A DNA stretch of 64,000 nucleotides from Methylotenera_A sp963701715 (GCA_963701715.1 CAVPAX010000005.1:186001-250000); one strand, 5' to 3'; counted from the stretch's first letter, positions 44,613 to 53,055 are shown. A program made the numbers and translations. Notes: a model not told the origin generated them from the letters alone.

Positions 44613-45311
44613 TTAGTTAAACTCAAAGATAATTGGCATATGGTCACTTAGCGCAATCCATTCTTCTACAGCGCCAATTTCCAAACGAGCAGATTCTAAT
44701 AGTCCTGATGAAGCAAAAGCGTAGTCTATGTGGTAGGGTTTTTCTAAATTGCGATGAAGGTAAAAAGTTGGTGTGGTTTCCTCACCTTGCTGAATATTAT
44801 TAGCGTGGTGGTAGATACTGTGAATATCTATTCTAGCTAAATCGTTTACAACGTCTGAATGATTCCACCATCTATCCCATTTGTTCCAACAGACATTACT
44901 ATTAAAATCGCCGCAAACAATAGATTTTGGCGAGTTTAATTTTGATTGATGTGCTTGAAGATACTTCCATAGCTGACCGATGTATTGAAATGTAGGAGAG
45001 TTGGCCTGCTTTGTCCATACTGCCAAAACAATAAATTCGTTATTGATAGAAAAAGGAATAAATGACTGTAGGTCTCCCAATTCCCAGTCAAGTTCTTTTA
45101 GAGTTAAGTCGTCCTTTGCAAATACTCCTAGTCCTGAATTTTTATTATTCCCAATCCAGAGATAATTTGACGCCCAGCTTTTATACGAATTGTCTCTACA
45201 TTTTTCTGGGTCTTCACATTCTTGGATAACATAGATATCTGCATTTGAGCGAGTTATAAATTCAAACTTTTTACGAAATGCACCATTACAATTCCAAGTT
45301 ACAATTTTCAT
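44613..45311 (-). CDS. Endonuclease/exonuclease/phosphatase (EEP) family protein
   Basis: A 232-residue protein of the EEP fold. Catalytic positions are visible as IVTWNCNGAF (Asn), VIQECEDPEKC (Glu), VCGDFNSNVCW (Asp, Asn) and ALSDHMPIIFEF (Asp, His). These metal-dependent enzymes cut nucleic acids or phosphoesters; the substrate is unknown. No signal peptide is seen. It is visibly richer in A/T than its neighbours and is flanked by dispersed palindromes, which suggests acquisition by transfer. It ends close to folB (6-base gap) but has no functional link to it. Confidence 0.82.
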   Translation of the reverse strand: MKIVTWNCNGAFRKKFEFITRSNADIYVIQECEDPEKCRDNSYKSWASNYLWIGNNKNSGLGVFAKDDLTLKELDWELGDLQSFIPFSINNEFIVLAVWTKQANSPTFQYIGQLWKYLQAHQSKLNSPKSIVCGDFNSNVCWNKWDRWWNHSDVVNDLARIDIHSIYHHANNIQQGEETTPTFYLHRNLEKPYHIDYAFASSGLLESARLEIGAVEEWIALSDHMPIIFEFN

Positions 45312-45317
45312 CTTGGA

Positions 45318-45671
45318 TTAAGGTCTATTGCGCTCAATCATCACTCCCAGCGCCTTTAAGCCGGGCAATATCGCAGGTTTAGCGACCTTAATTTTTACGC
45401 TTAATGCGCCAAATTCTTTAAAAATCAGTACGCACACATGCTGGGCCAGTGATTCGACGAGTTGAAAGCTATGTTCGGCTAAAGTCTCGCGGATGCGCGT
45501 GACGATTGCGCCGTAGTCGATGGTGTCGGCAATGGCATCGCTTTTGCCCGCGGGCGCTAAGTCGTAGCCAATCTCAATATCTAGAATAATGGTTTGTGCA
45601 GCCATGCGCTCCCATACGGGTACGCCCAGTTTTGTTTGCACTTTAAGTTCGCTGATAAAGATTTTGTCCAT
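45318..45671 (-). CDS. folB: Dihydroneopterin aldolase FolB
   Basis: Folate pathway enzyme that cleaves dihydroneopterin. The protein has 117 residues starting MDKIFISELKVQTKLGVPVW. The active-site features are GVPVWERMAAQTIILDIEIG, TIDYGAIV and ESLAQHVC (Glu and following helix), and KVAKPAILPGLKALGVMIER. An earlier in-frame ATG would add 15 residues encoded entirely by the REP element; I reject that start. Confidence 0.93.
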   Translation of the reverse strand: MDKIFISELKVQTKLGVPVWERMAAQTIILDIEIGYDLAPAGKSDAIADTIDYGAIVTRIRETLAEHSFQLVESLAQHVCVLIFKEFGALSVKIKVAKPAILPGLKALGVMIERNRP

Positions 45672-45677
45672 CGCGTT

Positions 45678-45705
45678 CGTCATTCCCGCGCAGGCGGGAA
45701 TCCAT
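45678..45705. repeat. REP element, copy 1 (inverted pair)
   Basis: CGTCATTCCCGCGCAGGCGG continues to GAATCCATG; the core TTCCCGC-GCA-GGCGGGAA folds back on itself. An inverted copy stands at 45793-45820. This type of intergenic palindrome is widespread in proteobacteria. Confidence 0.8.
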
Positions 45706-45726
45706 GTTGGGTTCAAAAAGAATGTT

Positions 45727-45769
45727 GTGATATTAAACTACAAATTGCCGGATTCTGGTTTAATATCAC
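45727..45769. repeat. Perfect inverted repeat between the two REP copies
   Basis: GTGATATTAAAC (45727-45738) and GTTTAATATCAC (45758-45769) are perfect 12-base arms around a 19-base loop. They sit centrally between the REP copies and between the divergent folB and plsY. It may be an operator, the middle of a composite repeat, or both. Confidence 0.7.
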
Positions 45770-45792
45770 GATTTTAAGCGCTTTTATGTTAC

Positions 45793-45820
45793 TGGGTTCC
45801 CGCCTGCGCGGGAATGACGA
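45793..45820. repeat. REP element, copy 2 (inverted pair)
   Basis: TGGGTTCCCGCCTGCGCGGG continues to AATGACGA, the reverse complement of copy 1 with minor changes. It ends 15 bases before the plsY start. Confidence 0.8.
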
Positions 45821-45835
45821 GTTTGAGGAATTTTT

Positions 45836-46456
45836 ATGAATGAATTAGGTTTTATTCCCGTGGCCCTTGTGCCAATGGTTTGGATTGTTGCCGCGTATCT
45901 ATTGGGGTCGGTTTCGTTTGGTATTTTGGTGAGCAAGTTATATGGCCTGGCAGATCCGCGCACGGTAGGTTCCGGCAATCCGGGCGCCACTAATGTGCTG
46001 CGCAGCGGCAAAAAATCTGCAGCCGTGCTGACCTTGCTGGGAGATGCTTTAAAGGGCTGGTTGCCTGTCTGGCTGGCATTGCAATCTGACATGCTGATGT
46101 GGGTGGTGGCTTCCGTTGGTTTGGCGGTATTTTTTGGGCATTTGTTTCCCATCTACCATCGCTTTAAAGGTGGCAAGGGCGTGGCAACTGCGCTGGGTGT
46201 GATGTTTGCGGTTTCACTCTGGCTAGGGTTGGCGTGCCTGCTGGTGTGGGCAATCGTGTTTTTTGTCAGCCGCATCTCTTCCTTGTCGGCTCTGGTAGCG
46301 ACTACCTTGTCCCCCTTTTTTGCAGCTTGGTTTTTATTGCCCTACAAAGATTATGTGCTGATGGTGCTGATCATGGCTATGATGCTGCTTTGGCGCCATA
46401 AAACGAATATTCAGAAGCTGCTGGCAGGAACGGAGTCCAGTTTCCGTAAAAAGTAA
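45836..46456 (+). CDS. plsY: Glycerol-3-phosphate acyltransferase PlsY
   Basis: Inner-membrane enzyme that transfers an acyl group from acyl-phosphate to glycerol-3-phosphate, the first step of phospholipid synthesis. The protein has 206 residues with five to seven helices. VGSGNPGATNVLRSGKKSAA and HRFKGGKGVATALGVMFAV are the substrate-binding loops. It is divergent from folB and converges on tsaD, with two bases between stops. Confidence 0.95.
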   Translation: MNELGFIPVALVPMVWIVAAYLLGSVSFGILVSKLYGLADPRTVGSGNPGATNVLRSGKKSAAVLTLLGDALKGWLPVWLALQSDMLMWVVASVGLAVFFGHLFPIYHRFKGGKGVATALGVMFAVSLWLGLACLLVWAIVFFVSRISSLSALVATTLSPFFAAWFLLPYKDYVLMVLIMAMMLLWRHKTNIQKLLAGTESSFRKK

Positions 46457-46458
46457 TA

Positions 46459-47490
46459 TTAGGGTTTGGTAAGCTCTGCTAAATCCCAGCGTGGGCGCAC
46501 ACTAAAAGCGTAATCCTGCTTTTGTTGTTTCGTGGCCTTTAATCTCATGGCGCCTGCAAAAGCAATCATGGCGCCATTATCGGTGCAAAATTCCAAACGC
46601 GGATAACTGACTTTACACAACTTTTTCTTGGTTGCCGCATTCAAACGTTCGCGTAGCCGAGTGTTGGCGCCTACACCGCCTGAAACGATTAAATTATCCA
46701 AACCGGTTTCGCGTAAAGCAGCCATACATTTCGCCGTTAAAATTTCAGTCACAGCCTCCTGGAATTCCCAGGCAATATCAGCCTTTACTTCATCCGTAAG
46801 CGGTAGGTTGTTATTTACCAAAGTCAGCACGGCCGTTTTTAAACCGCTAAAACTAAAATTTAAATCGCCGCTATTTAACATGGGTCTGGGTAGTTTAAAG
46901 CCTGAAATCTCTTTATTTTTAGATTGCCCTGCAAGTCTCGCCAATGCTGGGCCTCCGGGATATCCCAAATCGAGCAATTTGGCAGTCTTATCAAACGCTT
47001 CGCCTGCTGCGTCATCCAGCGTGTCGCCAAGCAAGGTGTATTCACCAATGCCATCCACGCGCATCAATTGGCTATGCCCACCGGAAACCAGCAATGCGAC
47101 GAATGGAAATAATGGAGGATTTTCTTCCAGCAAAGGTGCTAATAAATGGCCTTCTAGATGGTGTACCGCGACACTTGGCACGTTCAGCGCAAATGCCAGC
47201 GATTGCGCAATGCTGGTGCCCACCAGTAGTGCACCAGCCAAGCCTGGGCCTTGAGTATAGGCGATGCCATCAATATCTTTAAGTGATTTATTGGCATTTT
47301 TAAGTACGATTTCAGTCAGCGGTAAGGCGCGCCGAATATGGTCGCGTGAGGCGAGCTCCGGCACCACGCCACCGTATTCCGCATGCATATCCACTTGTGA
47401 ATGCAGCGCGTGCGCCAGCAAACCATGCTCGGTATCGTAAAGCGCAACACCTGTTTCGTCACAGGAAGACTCTAAACCCAAAACTAACAT
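46459..47490 (-). CDS. tsaD: tRNA threonylcarbamoyladenosine transferase TsaD
   Basis: Catalytic subunit for t6A37 formation in tRNAs reading ANN codons. The protein has 343 residues. Visible are LGLESSCDETGVALYD, the metal-binding HHLEGHLLAPLLE, LLVSGGHSQLMRVDGIGEY, DDAAGEAFDKTAKLLDLGYP, LIVSGGVGANTRLRERL and FCTDNGAMIAFAGA. It is divergent from rpsU across a 98-base gap, the standard proteobacterial arrangement. Confidence 0.97.
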   Translation of the reverse strand: MLVLGLESSCDETGVALYDTEHGLLAHALHSQVDMHAEYGGVVPELASRDHIRRALPLTEIVLKNANKSLKDIDGIAYTQGPGLAGALLVGTSIAQSLAFALNVPSVAVHHLEGHLLAPLLEENPPLFPFVALLVSGGHSQLMRVDGIGEYTLLGDTLDDAAGEAFDKTAKLLDLGYPGGPALARLAGQSKNKEISGFKLPRPMLNSGDLNFSFSGLKTAVLTLVNNNLPLTDEVKADIAWEFQEAVTEILTAKCMAALRETGLDNLIVSGGVGANTRLRERLNAATKKKLCKVSYPRLEFCTDNGAMIAFAGAMRLKATKQQKQDYAFSVRPRWDLAELTKP

Positions 47491-47500
47491 AAATTAATGA

Positions 47501-47529
47501 TTGATAAAACTAAATGAACGCGCTAGAAT
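47501..47529 (+). promoter_or_regulatory. Promoter of the rpsU-yqeY-dnaG operon
   Basis: TTGATA (47501-47506), a 17-bp spacer and TAGAAT (47524-47529), 59 bases before the rpsU start. A strong sigma-70 match. Confidence 0.8.
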
Positions 47530-47588
47530 ACGCGGTTTTCGACGCTACTTCAATGCGGCGTTGGTTAATTTAAAAGGATAGTGATTGA

Positions 47589-47801
47589 ATGTCTAGTGTA
47601 CGTGTAAAAGAAAATGAGCCGTTTGACGTTGCCCTGCGCCGTTTTAAACGCCTGATTGAAAAAACAGGTTTGTTAAACGATTTGCGCGCGCGCGAGTTTT
47701 ACGAGAAACCAACTTGGGAACGTAAACGCAAAGCTGCAGCTGCGGTTAAACGTCAATATCGTCGTTTACGCAATCAGACTTTGCCAGCTAAATTATATTA
47801 A
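47589..47801 (+). CDS. rpsU: 30S ribosomal protein S21
   Basis: A 70-residue basic protein: MSSVRVKENEPFDVALRRFK, FYEKPTWERKRKAAAAVKRQ and a basic end. It is needed for translation initiation. This is the first gene of the macromolecular-synthesis operon, with AAGGA-type ribosome site. Confidence 0.96.
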   Translation: MSSVRVKENEPFDVALRRFKRLIEKTGLLNDLRAREFYEKPTWERKRKAAAAVKRQYRRLRNQTLPAKLY

Positions 47802-47804
47802 TTC

Positions 47805-48248
47805 ATGTCGCTGAAAGCTCAGATATCTGAGGACATGAAAAATGCCATGCGCGCTAAAGATAGCGCGCGTCTTGGCGCGATACGCTTGCTGCAGGCTGCG
47901 ATTAAACAACGCGAGGTAGATGAGCGGATAGAGCTGGATGATAACGACGTGATTGGTGTTATCGAAAAAATGCTCAAACAGCGTCGTGATTCTATTGCGG
48001 CGTACGAGTCTGCTAACAGAACAGATTTGGCAGATGTCGAAAAGTTTGAAGTCACCGTGTTGCAAACATATCTGCCGCAGCAACTTACTGAAGATGAAAT
48101 TAAAGCAGTTTTAGAAAAAGTTGTCGCCGACACTGGTGCATCCAGCATGAAGGATATGGGTGCCGTGATGGCTGCAATTAAGCCACTCGTAGCTGGCAAA
48201 GCCGATATGGGCAAGATATCCGGCCTGATTAAGGCACGCTTGAGCTAG
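47805..48248 (+). CDS. yqeY: GatB/YqeY domain protein
   Basis: A 147-residue protein related to the tail domain of the GatB amidotransferase subunit. Visible are SLKAQISEDMKNAMRAKDSA, RLGAIRLLQAAIKQREVDER and KDMGAVMAAIKPLVAGKADM. A role with tRNA or aminoacyl-tRNA is inferred from the GatB relation only. It starts three bases after rpsU and is followed by a terminator. Confidence 0.92.
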   Translation: MSLKAQISEDMKNAMRAKDSARLGAIRLLQAAIKQREVDERIELDDNDVIGVIEKMLKQRRDSIAAYESANRTDLADVEKFEVTVLQTYLPQQLTEDEIKAVLEKVVADTGASSMKDMGAVMAAIKPLVAGKADMGKISGLIKARLS

Positions 48249-48269
48249 GCAATATGTAAAGTAAAAATA

Positions 48270-48293
48270 AAGGTGCGAATAGCGCCTTTTTTT
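48270..48293 (+). terminator. Rho-independent terminator between yqeY and dnaG
   Basis: Stem AGGTGC / GCGCCT with one G-T pair, loop GAATA, then seven T residues. It lies 24 bases before dnaG. In E. coli a partial terminator between rpsU and dnaG lowers primase level; the same role is likely here. Confidence 0.75.
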
Positions 48294-48316
48294 ATTTACG
48301 CTTTATACTCACGCTT

Positions 48317-50065
48317 ATGATTCCAGAGCAGTTTATTCAAGAACTACTTAATCGTGTCGACATCGTTGATGTGATTGATAAATCTGTTCCGCTAAAAAAA
48401 GCCGGAGCAAATTATTCTGCCTGCTGTCCGTTTCATAATGAAAAATCTCCAAGCTTTACTGTCAGCCCAACCAAGCAGTTCTACCATTGTTTTGGCTGCG
48501 GCGCACATGGCACAGCCATTGGGTTTTTGATGGAATATGCGGGCTTGAGCTTTGTAGAAGCCGTTCATGAGTTGGCGAAACACGTCGGCATGATCGTGCC
48601 GCAGGAGCAATCAACACCGGCCTCGCGCGAAGCCGATGCAGCAAATAAAACCATTAAATTGGGTTTACAGGAAACCTTGCAGCAGGCTGCCAATTATTAC
48701 AAGACAGAACTTAAAAAATCACCGCGTGCGATTGATTATTTAAAAGGGCGGGGTTTGAGTGGACAAATTGCCGCTAAATTTCAAATTGGCTATGCGCCTG
48801 CAGGCTGGCAAAACTTGCAAAATGTTTTTCCTCAATACGAAAGCGAAGCGCTGAATACCGCAGGTTTGGTGGTTGAGAACGAGCAAGGCAAGCGCTATGA
48901 CCGTTTCCGTGATCGCATAATGTTTCCCATTCATGACCAAAAAGGCCAAGTAATCGGTTTTGGAGGGCGCGTGATTAATCCGGAAGATACACCTAAATAC
49001 TACAACTCACCCGAAACGCCGCTGTTTCAAAAAGGGCATGAGTTGTATGGTTTGTTTGTGGCACGGCGTGCGATTCGCGATGCGGGTCGCGCGCTGGTGG
49101 TGGAAGGTTATATGGATGTGGTGGCGCTGGCGCAATACGGCATTGAATATGCCGTCGCCGCGCTAGGCACGGCAACTACGCCATTCCATATTACCAAACT
49201 TATGCGACAAACCGACGAAATTGTATTTTGTTTTGATGGTGATAATGCTGGCCGTACCGCTGCTTGGCGTGCTGCGATGAATGCATTGCCTGCGCTGACT
49301 GACGGTTTGAAATTGCGCTTTTTGTTCTTGCCGAAAGAACATGATCCGGATAGTTATGTTCGAGAGTTTGGAAAAGAAAAATTCGAGACAGAAATTAAAA
49401 ATGCAATGCCGCTTTCACAATATATTGTGCAGCATTTAAGCGAAGATAACCCGCTAAATTCACAAGAGGATAAAGTCAAACTGCTGAATGATGCGGAGCC
49501 GATTTTGCGGCAAATCCAGGCGCCGCGTTTTTCGTTGATGTTGCGTAAACGCATTGCAGAATTGGCCGAGGTAACGGATGTAGAAATGAAAAGTTTGTTG
49601 AAGTTGCCAGCACTAAACAAACAGCCAGCTAAAGCTACGCAGCGTCAATCACGCGCGCCGTTATCACTTAAAAAACGGTTTGCGCTGATGGCTTTAATGC
49701 TGCCGGGTCTGGTTAAGCACGAATATTTAGGTTTTGCCCAGGGATTCACTGAAGAGGATGTGTTGCTAAAAGCCACTTTAAATGCTGCGCTAGCACAGCC
49801 TCAATCAAAACCCGCAGCATTGCTGCATACGATAGAGCCTCAGGTTGACACCAGGTTATTGCATGAAATTCAGCGAGAACTTCATTTGCTGGATGAAAGT
49901 CTAGATATAAACCTTGAATTTGAAGGTGCACGTACCCAACTTGCTGGAATGGTGCAGCAAAAGCAAGATGGCGGTGTACTCGACACGCTAAAGGAAAAAC
50001 CGCTTAGCGCACTGACACCCGAAGAGCGAGAAATGCTTAAAAACTTAACGGCTAAGAAGGTTTAA
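48317..50065 (+). CDS. dnaG: DNA primase
   Basis: Makes RNA primers at the replication fork. The protein has 582 residues. The zinc-binding CHC2 domain is CCPFHNEKSPSFTVSPTKQF then YHCFGCGAHG. The catalytic core starts about 120; TOPRIM acidic motifs are VVEGYMDVVAL and IVFCFDGDNAGRTAAW. The C-terminal DnaB-binding domain spans about 440-582. Its upstream terminator probably tunes expression. Confidence 0.97.
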   Translation: MIPEQFIQELLNRVDIVDVIDKSVPLKKAGANYSACCPFHNEKSPSFTVSPTKQFYHCFGCGAHGTAIGFLMEYAGLSFVEAVHELAKHVGMIVPQEQSTPASREADAANKTIKLGLQETLQQAANYYKTELKKSPRAIDYLKGRGLSGQIAAKFQIGYAPAGWQNLQNVFPQYESEALNTAGLVVENEQGKRYDRFRDRIMFPIHDQKGQVIGFGGRVINPEDTPKYYNSPETPLFQKGHELYGLFVARRAIRDAGRALVVEGYMDVVALAQYGIEYAVAALGTATTPFHITKLMRQTDEIVFCFDGDNAGRTAAWRAAMNALPALTDGLKLRFLFLPKEHDPDSYVREFGKEKFETEIKNAMPLSQYIVQHLSEDNPLNSQEDKVKLLNDAEPILRQIQAPRFSLMLRKRIAELAEVTDVEMKSLLKLPALNKQPAKATQRQSRAPLSLKKRFALMALMLPGLVKHEYLGFAQGFTEEDVLLKATLNAALAQPQSKPAALLHTIEPQVDTRLLHEIQRELHLLDESLDINLEFEGARTQLAGMVQQKQDGGVLDTLKEKPLSALTPEEREMLKNLTAKKV

Positions 50066-50158
50066 TATGAAAGTTAAACCAAAATTAAATCAATACTCCT
50101 AGGCGTGGCTTGATTAAAAATTGAGCAAATAGGGATTAAAATCGAGCGTTTTTTAAGG

Positions 50159-50164
50159 TATAAT
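50159..50164 (+). promoter_or_regulatory. Probable -10 element of a promoter for rpoD
   Basis: A perfect TATAAT lies 62 bases before the rpoD ATG. The -35 position has only weak similarity to consensus. rpoD would thus have its own promoter within the operon, as in E. coli. Confidence 0.5.
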
Positions 50165-50225
50165 TTAGGGTTTTCCGTAACAGCTCGAAGTTGCAGGATT
50201 TGTGACTCATAAGATAGGATCAGGC

Positions 50226-52169
50226 ATGGCCAGACCAAAATCAGATAAAACACTAGAAAAAGAGCGGCTCAAGCTCGCTGCAGAGGCTTTGCAAGACCCT
50301 GCCGCACAGGCCTTGGATGCAGAAGCGCGTCGCACACGCCTTAAATCGCTCATTATTTTGGGTAAAGAGCGCGGCTATCTAACTTACGCCGAAATTAACG
50401 ACCATTTGCCGGATGATGTGCAGAACTCAGAGCAAATCGACGGCATTATCGGCATGATTAACGATATGGGTATTCAGGTATACGAGGAAGCGCCTGATGC
50501 CGAAGTGTTGCTGATGTCTGATGTGCCGCCTCCAGTGACGGATGAAGATGCTGTAGAGGAAGCCGAACAGGCACTTGCCACTGTGGATTCAGATTTTGGC
50601 CGTACGACTGACCCTGTACGTATGTATATGCGTGAGATGGGTACCGTAGATCTGCTGACGCGTGAAGGCGAAATTGAAATTGCTAAGCGTATTGAAGATG
50701 GCCTTAAGCACATGGTGCAGGCGATTGCTGCTTGCCCTACTACCATTACGCAATTGTTAGCAATGGTAGAGCAGGTTGAAAAAGATGAAATCAGCGTAGA
50801 CGACTTGGTAGATGGCCTGATTGATAGTGATATTGGCCTAGAGGAAGCGATAGCTGCAGAAGCGACCGAAGAAGAAGAGATTGATGCTGATGAAGATGAG
50901 GACGATGAAGATGGCGCAAAAGCTGCAGCCATTTCTGCAGAGGCGCTGGCTAAATTAAAAGAAGAGGTGTTGAATCGTTTTGCGGTGATACGCAAAGCCA
51001 ATGCCGAGATGAACGCGATTCGCGAACAAAAAGGGTCGCAAGATGCAGAATATAAAAGGCTGCATGAATCCGTGCTGGAAGAGCTCACGGCGTTTAGATT
51101 TTCTGCAAAACAGGTAGAAGCTTTATGTGAGCAAGTGCGCGGCCTGGTGGAAGAAGTGCGCGGTCACGAACGTAAAATAATGGATTTCTGCGTAGACAAA
51201 TCCGGGATGCCGCGCACGCATTTTATCAAGAGCTTCCCTGGCAATGAAATTAATCTGGCCTGGCTGGATACAGAATTAAGTTTAGACAAGCCATATATTG
51301 AGCGTCTGGCTCGTTACAAACACTCTATTGTGGACCAGCAAGACCGACTGATTGCACTGCAAAATAAAGTAGGAATACCGATTAAAGAGCTTAAAGAAAT
51401 CAATAAACAAATGACCACAGGTGAGGCGCGTGCACGTCGCGCTAAACGTGAGATGATTGAAGCTAACCTGCGTTTGGTAATTTCGATTGCTAAAAAATAT
51501 ACCAACCGTGGCTTGCAGTTTTTGGATCTGATTCAAGAAGGCAATATTGGCCTAATGAAAGCGGTAGATAAATTTGAATACCGCCGCGGCTATAAATTTT
51601 CTACCTATGCGACATGGTGGATTCGTCAGGCCATTACGCGTTCAATTGCCGATCAGGCACGCACCATTCGTATTCCGGTGCACATGATTGAGACGATTAA
51701 TAAAATGAATCGTATCAGCCGGCAGATTCTGCAAGAAACCGGCATAGAACCAGACCCAGCCTTGCTTGCAGAGAAAATGGAAATGCCTGAAGACAAGATT
51801 CGTAAAATCTTAAAAATCAGCAAAGAACCTATTTCAATGGAAACCCCAATTGGTGATGACGAAGATTCGCACTTAGGTGATTTTATCGAAGACAATACGA
51901 CGTTGGCACCTATGGAAGCGGCAGTATATGCCAGCTTGCGCGATGCGACGAGTGAAGTGTTAGAGTCGCTCACGCCGCGCGAGGCGAAAGTGCTACGGAT
52001 GCGCTTTGGTATAGAGATGAATACCGACCATACTCTAGAAGAAGTTGGTAAGCAGTTTGACGTGACGCGTGAACGTATTCGCCAAATTGAGGCAAAAGCT
52101 CTTCGTAAATTGCGTCATCCAACCCGTTCTGAGCGCTTAAGAAGTTTCTTGGAAACAGGACAAGATTAA
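50226..52169 (+). CDS. rpoD: RNA polymerase primary sigma factor (sigma-70)
   Basis: Directs RNA polymerase to housekeeping promoters. About 647 residues from the ATG at 50226; a GTG at 50202 would add eight residues. Region 1.1 is at the N-terminus. Region 1.2 is PVRMYMREMGTVDLLTREGE. The non-conserved region is acidic (EATEEEEIDADEDEDDEDGA). Region 2 has LRLVISIAKKYTNRGLQFLD and FSTYATWWIRQAITRSIADQ. Region 4 has VTRERIRQIEAKALRKLRHP. The sequence is complete and typical. Confidence 0.97.
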   Translation: MARPKSDKTLEKERLKLAAEALQDPAAQALDAEARRTRLKSLIILGKERGYLTYAEINDHLPDDVQNSEQIDGIIGMINDMGIQVYEEAPDAEVLLMSDVPPPVTDEDAVEEAEQALATVDSDFGRTTDPVRMYMREMGTVDLLTREGEIEIAKRIEDGLKHMVQAIAACPTTITQLLAMVEQVEKDEISVDDLVDGLIDSDIGLEEAIAAEATEEEEIDADEDEDDEDGAKAAAISAEALAKLKEEVLNRFAVIRKANAEMNAIREQKGSQDAEYKRLHESVLEELTAFRFSAKQVEALCEQVRGLVEEVRGHERKIMDFCVDKSGMPRTHFIKSFPGNEINLAWLDTELSLDKPYIERLARYKHSIVDQQDRLIALQNKVGIPIKELKEINKQMTTGEARARRAKREMIEANLRLVISIAKKYTNRGLQFLDLIQEGNIGLMKAVDKFEYRRGYKFSTYATWWIRQAITRSIADQARTIRIPVHMIETINKMNRISRQILQETGIEPDPALLAEKMEMPEDKIRKILKISKEPISMETPIGDDEDSHLGDFIEDNTTLAPMEAAVYASLRDATSEVLESLTPREAKVLRMRFGIEMNTDHTLEEVGKQFDVTRERIRQIEAKALRKLRHPTRSERLRSFLETGQD

Positions 52170-52201
52170 AAGTTTAGTGTTATGGCTTTGCCAAAACACA
52201 T

Positions 52202-52280
<79 letters not shown>

Positions 52281-52286
52281 ATATCT

Positions 52287-52323
52287 AAACGGCCTGCATG
52301 GGTTACCATGTTGGCCGTTTTTT
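52287..52323 (+). terminator. Terminator after tRNA-Ile2
   Basis: Stem AAACGGCC / GGCCGTTT with an inner stem CATGG-GTTA-CCATG and a T-rich end, seven bases after the tRNA CCA. Confidence 0.85.
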
Positions 52324-52349
52324 CTTTTTCAGCACATTAGGAGTTTGAA

Positions 52350-52601
52350 ATGTATAACGCATTAGTACTCGAATATTTAAAGAAACATGGACAAAGATGC
52401 GACAGAGAGATTGCTAAAGCAACAGGCATATCACTCATCCAGATCCGCAACTCTATTTTAGAATTGGAATTGATTAAAGCGATCTCTAGCTGTAGAGTTA
52501 CAAATTTTGAAGATGGTGTAGCAATTGAAGGCATGCTATGCCGAATTTCTGGTTATATTCCCCCAGCAGCACCCGGCAGAAAAGCGACACCGCAGCGCTA
52601 A
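52350..52601 (+). CDS. Small winged-helix HTH protein
   Basis: An 83-residue protein. Residues 1-50 have a winged-helix pattern: LVLEYLKKHGQRCDREIAKA (helices 1-2), then TGISLIQIRNSILELELIKA (recognition helix and wing). The C-terminal 30 residues are Pro/Arg-rich. A GGAG ribosome site precedes the ATG at 52350. It probably binds DNA; the target is unknown. It lies between the tRNA gene and a copy of the tRNA 3' end, so it is likely cargo or a remnant of an integrated element. Confidence 0.65.
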   Translation: MYNALVLEYLKKHGQRCDREIAKATGISLIQIRNSILELELIKAISSCRVTNFEDGVAIEGMLCRISGYIPPAAPGRKATPQR

Positions 52602-52605
52602 CTAG

Positions 52606-52645
52606 AATCTGTTGGTGCTGTGATTGATTCGCAGAGGGGCCACCA
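52606..52645 (+). repeat. Diverged copy of the tRNA-Ile2 3' end (att-like)
   Basis: Forty bases are identical at 34 positions to the tRNA region 52241-52280, including the last 14 bases, CAGAGGGGCCACCA. The changes fall in the T arm and weaken pairing, so it is not a working tRNA. Such 3'-end duplications are left when an element integrates into a tRNA gene. The distance between copies is 365 bp. Confidence 0.8.
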
Positions 52646-52667
52646 TTTAGCAATATCACAAAGTATC

Positions 52668-52861
52668 GTGATACCTCAAAAGCCAAATATCCACGCGATG
52701 TTAGATTGCCTTAAACCATATCAAGATTTAGGGTTTACTGAAGGCAGTTACCCTGTGGAGGACGCTATGCAAAACAAGCATTAATTTTGCCATTAGGACC
52801 GCAATTGGCAATTGGCAATGCAGAAAAGACGGTTGATGCAATTAAGCATTTTTTTAATTGA
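52668..52861 (+). pseudogene. Remnant of a DegT/DnrJ/EryC1-type sugar aminotransferase (C-terminal part)
   Basis: Reading 52668-52785 gives MLDCLKPYQDLGFTEGSYPV, and after a one-base frame change the end reads ILPLGPQLAIGNAEKTVDAI then KHFFN and a stop at 52859-52861. This is the pattern of the C-terminus of PLP sugar aminotransferases (LxPxYxxLGYxEGxFPVxE...LPLxPxL...VxxAIxxFF). Only about 60 residues remain of roughly 380. It directly follows the tRNA-end copy. It may be a leftover of polysaccharide genes lost by deletion. The family call is from memory of the motif and is moderate. Confidence 0.55.
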
Positions 52862-52992
52862 CTGATATTAAGATCAATAAATATGAACTCAATATTAACT
52901 ACACCTGTCAGAAGTCTTTCAACCGTTTCATCGCAGATTTACGTTCATAGTAGTTTCAAATCTTTTATATATATTTTCACTAAATTTACGTT

Positions 52993-53000
52993 GGTATAAT
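52993..53000 (+). promoter_or_regulatory. Extended -10 promoter of the cytochrome b561-DUF2934 gene
   Basis: GGTATAAT with TG one base upstream of the hexamer (TTGGTATAAT) makes an extended -10. It lies 55 bases before the TTG start. No good -35 is visible. The stretch 52862-52990 is AT-rich and holds no gene that I can see. Confidence 0.6.
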
Positions 53001-53055
53001 TTTTGCAACATTTACCATGTAGCATTCTATGCTGTTTCATAAAGAGGAGTTTAAT

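Noticed and set aside
44613..45311. EEP protein as a named defence or toxin gene
   Set aside because: No partner genes, signal peptide or diagnostic motif support more than the fold-level call.
45672..45716. Fifteen extra N-terminal residues of FolB
   Set aside because: They are encoded by the REP element, and the FolB family starts at the Met of MDKIF, so this is read-through of a repeat.
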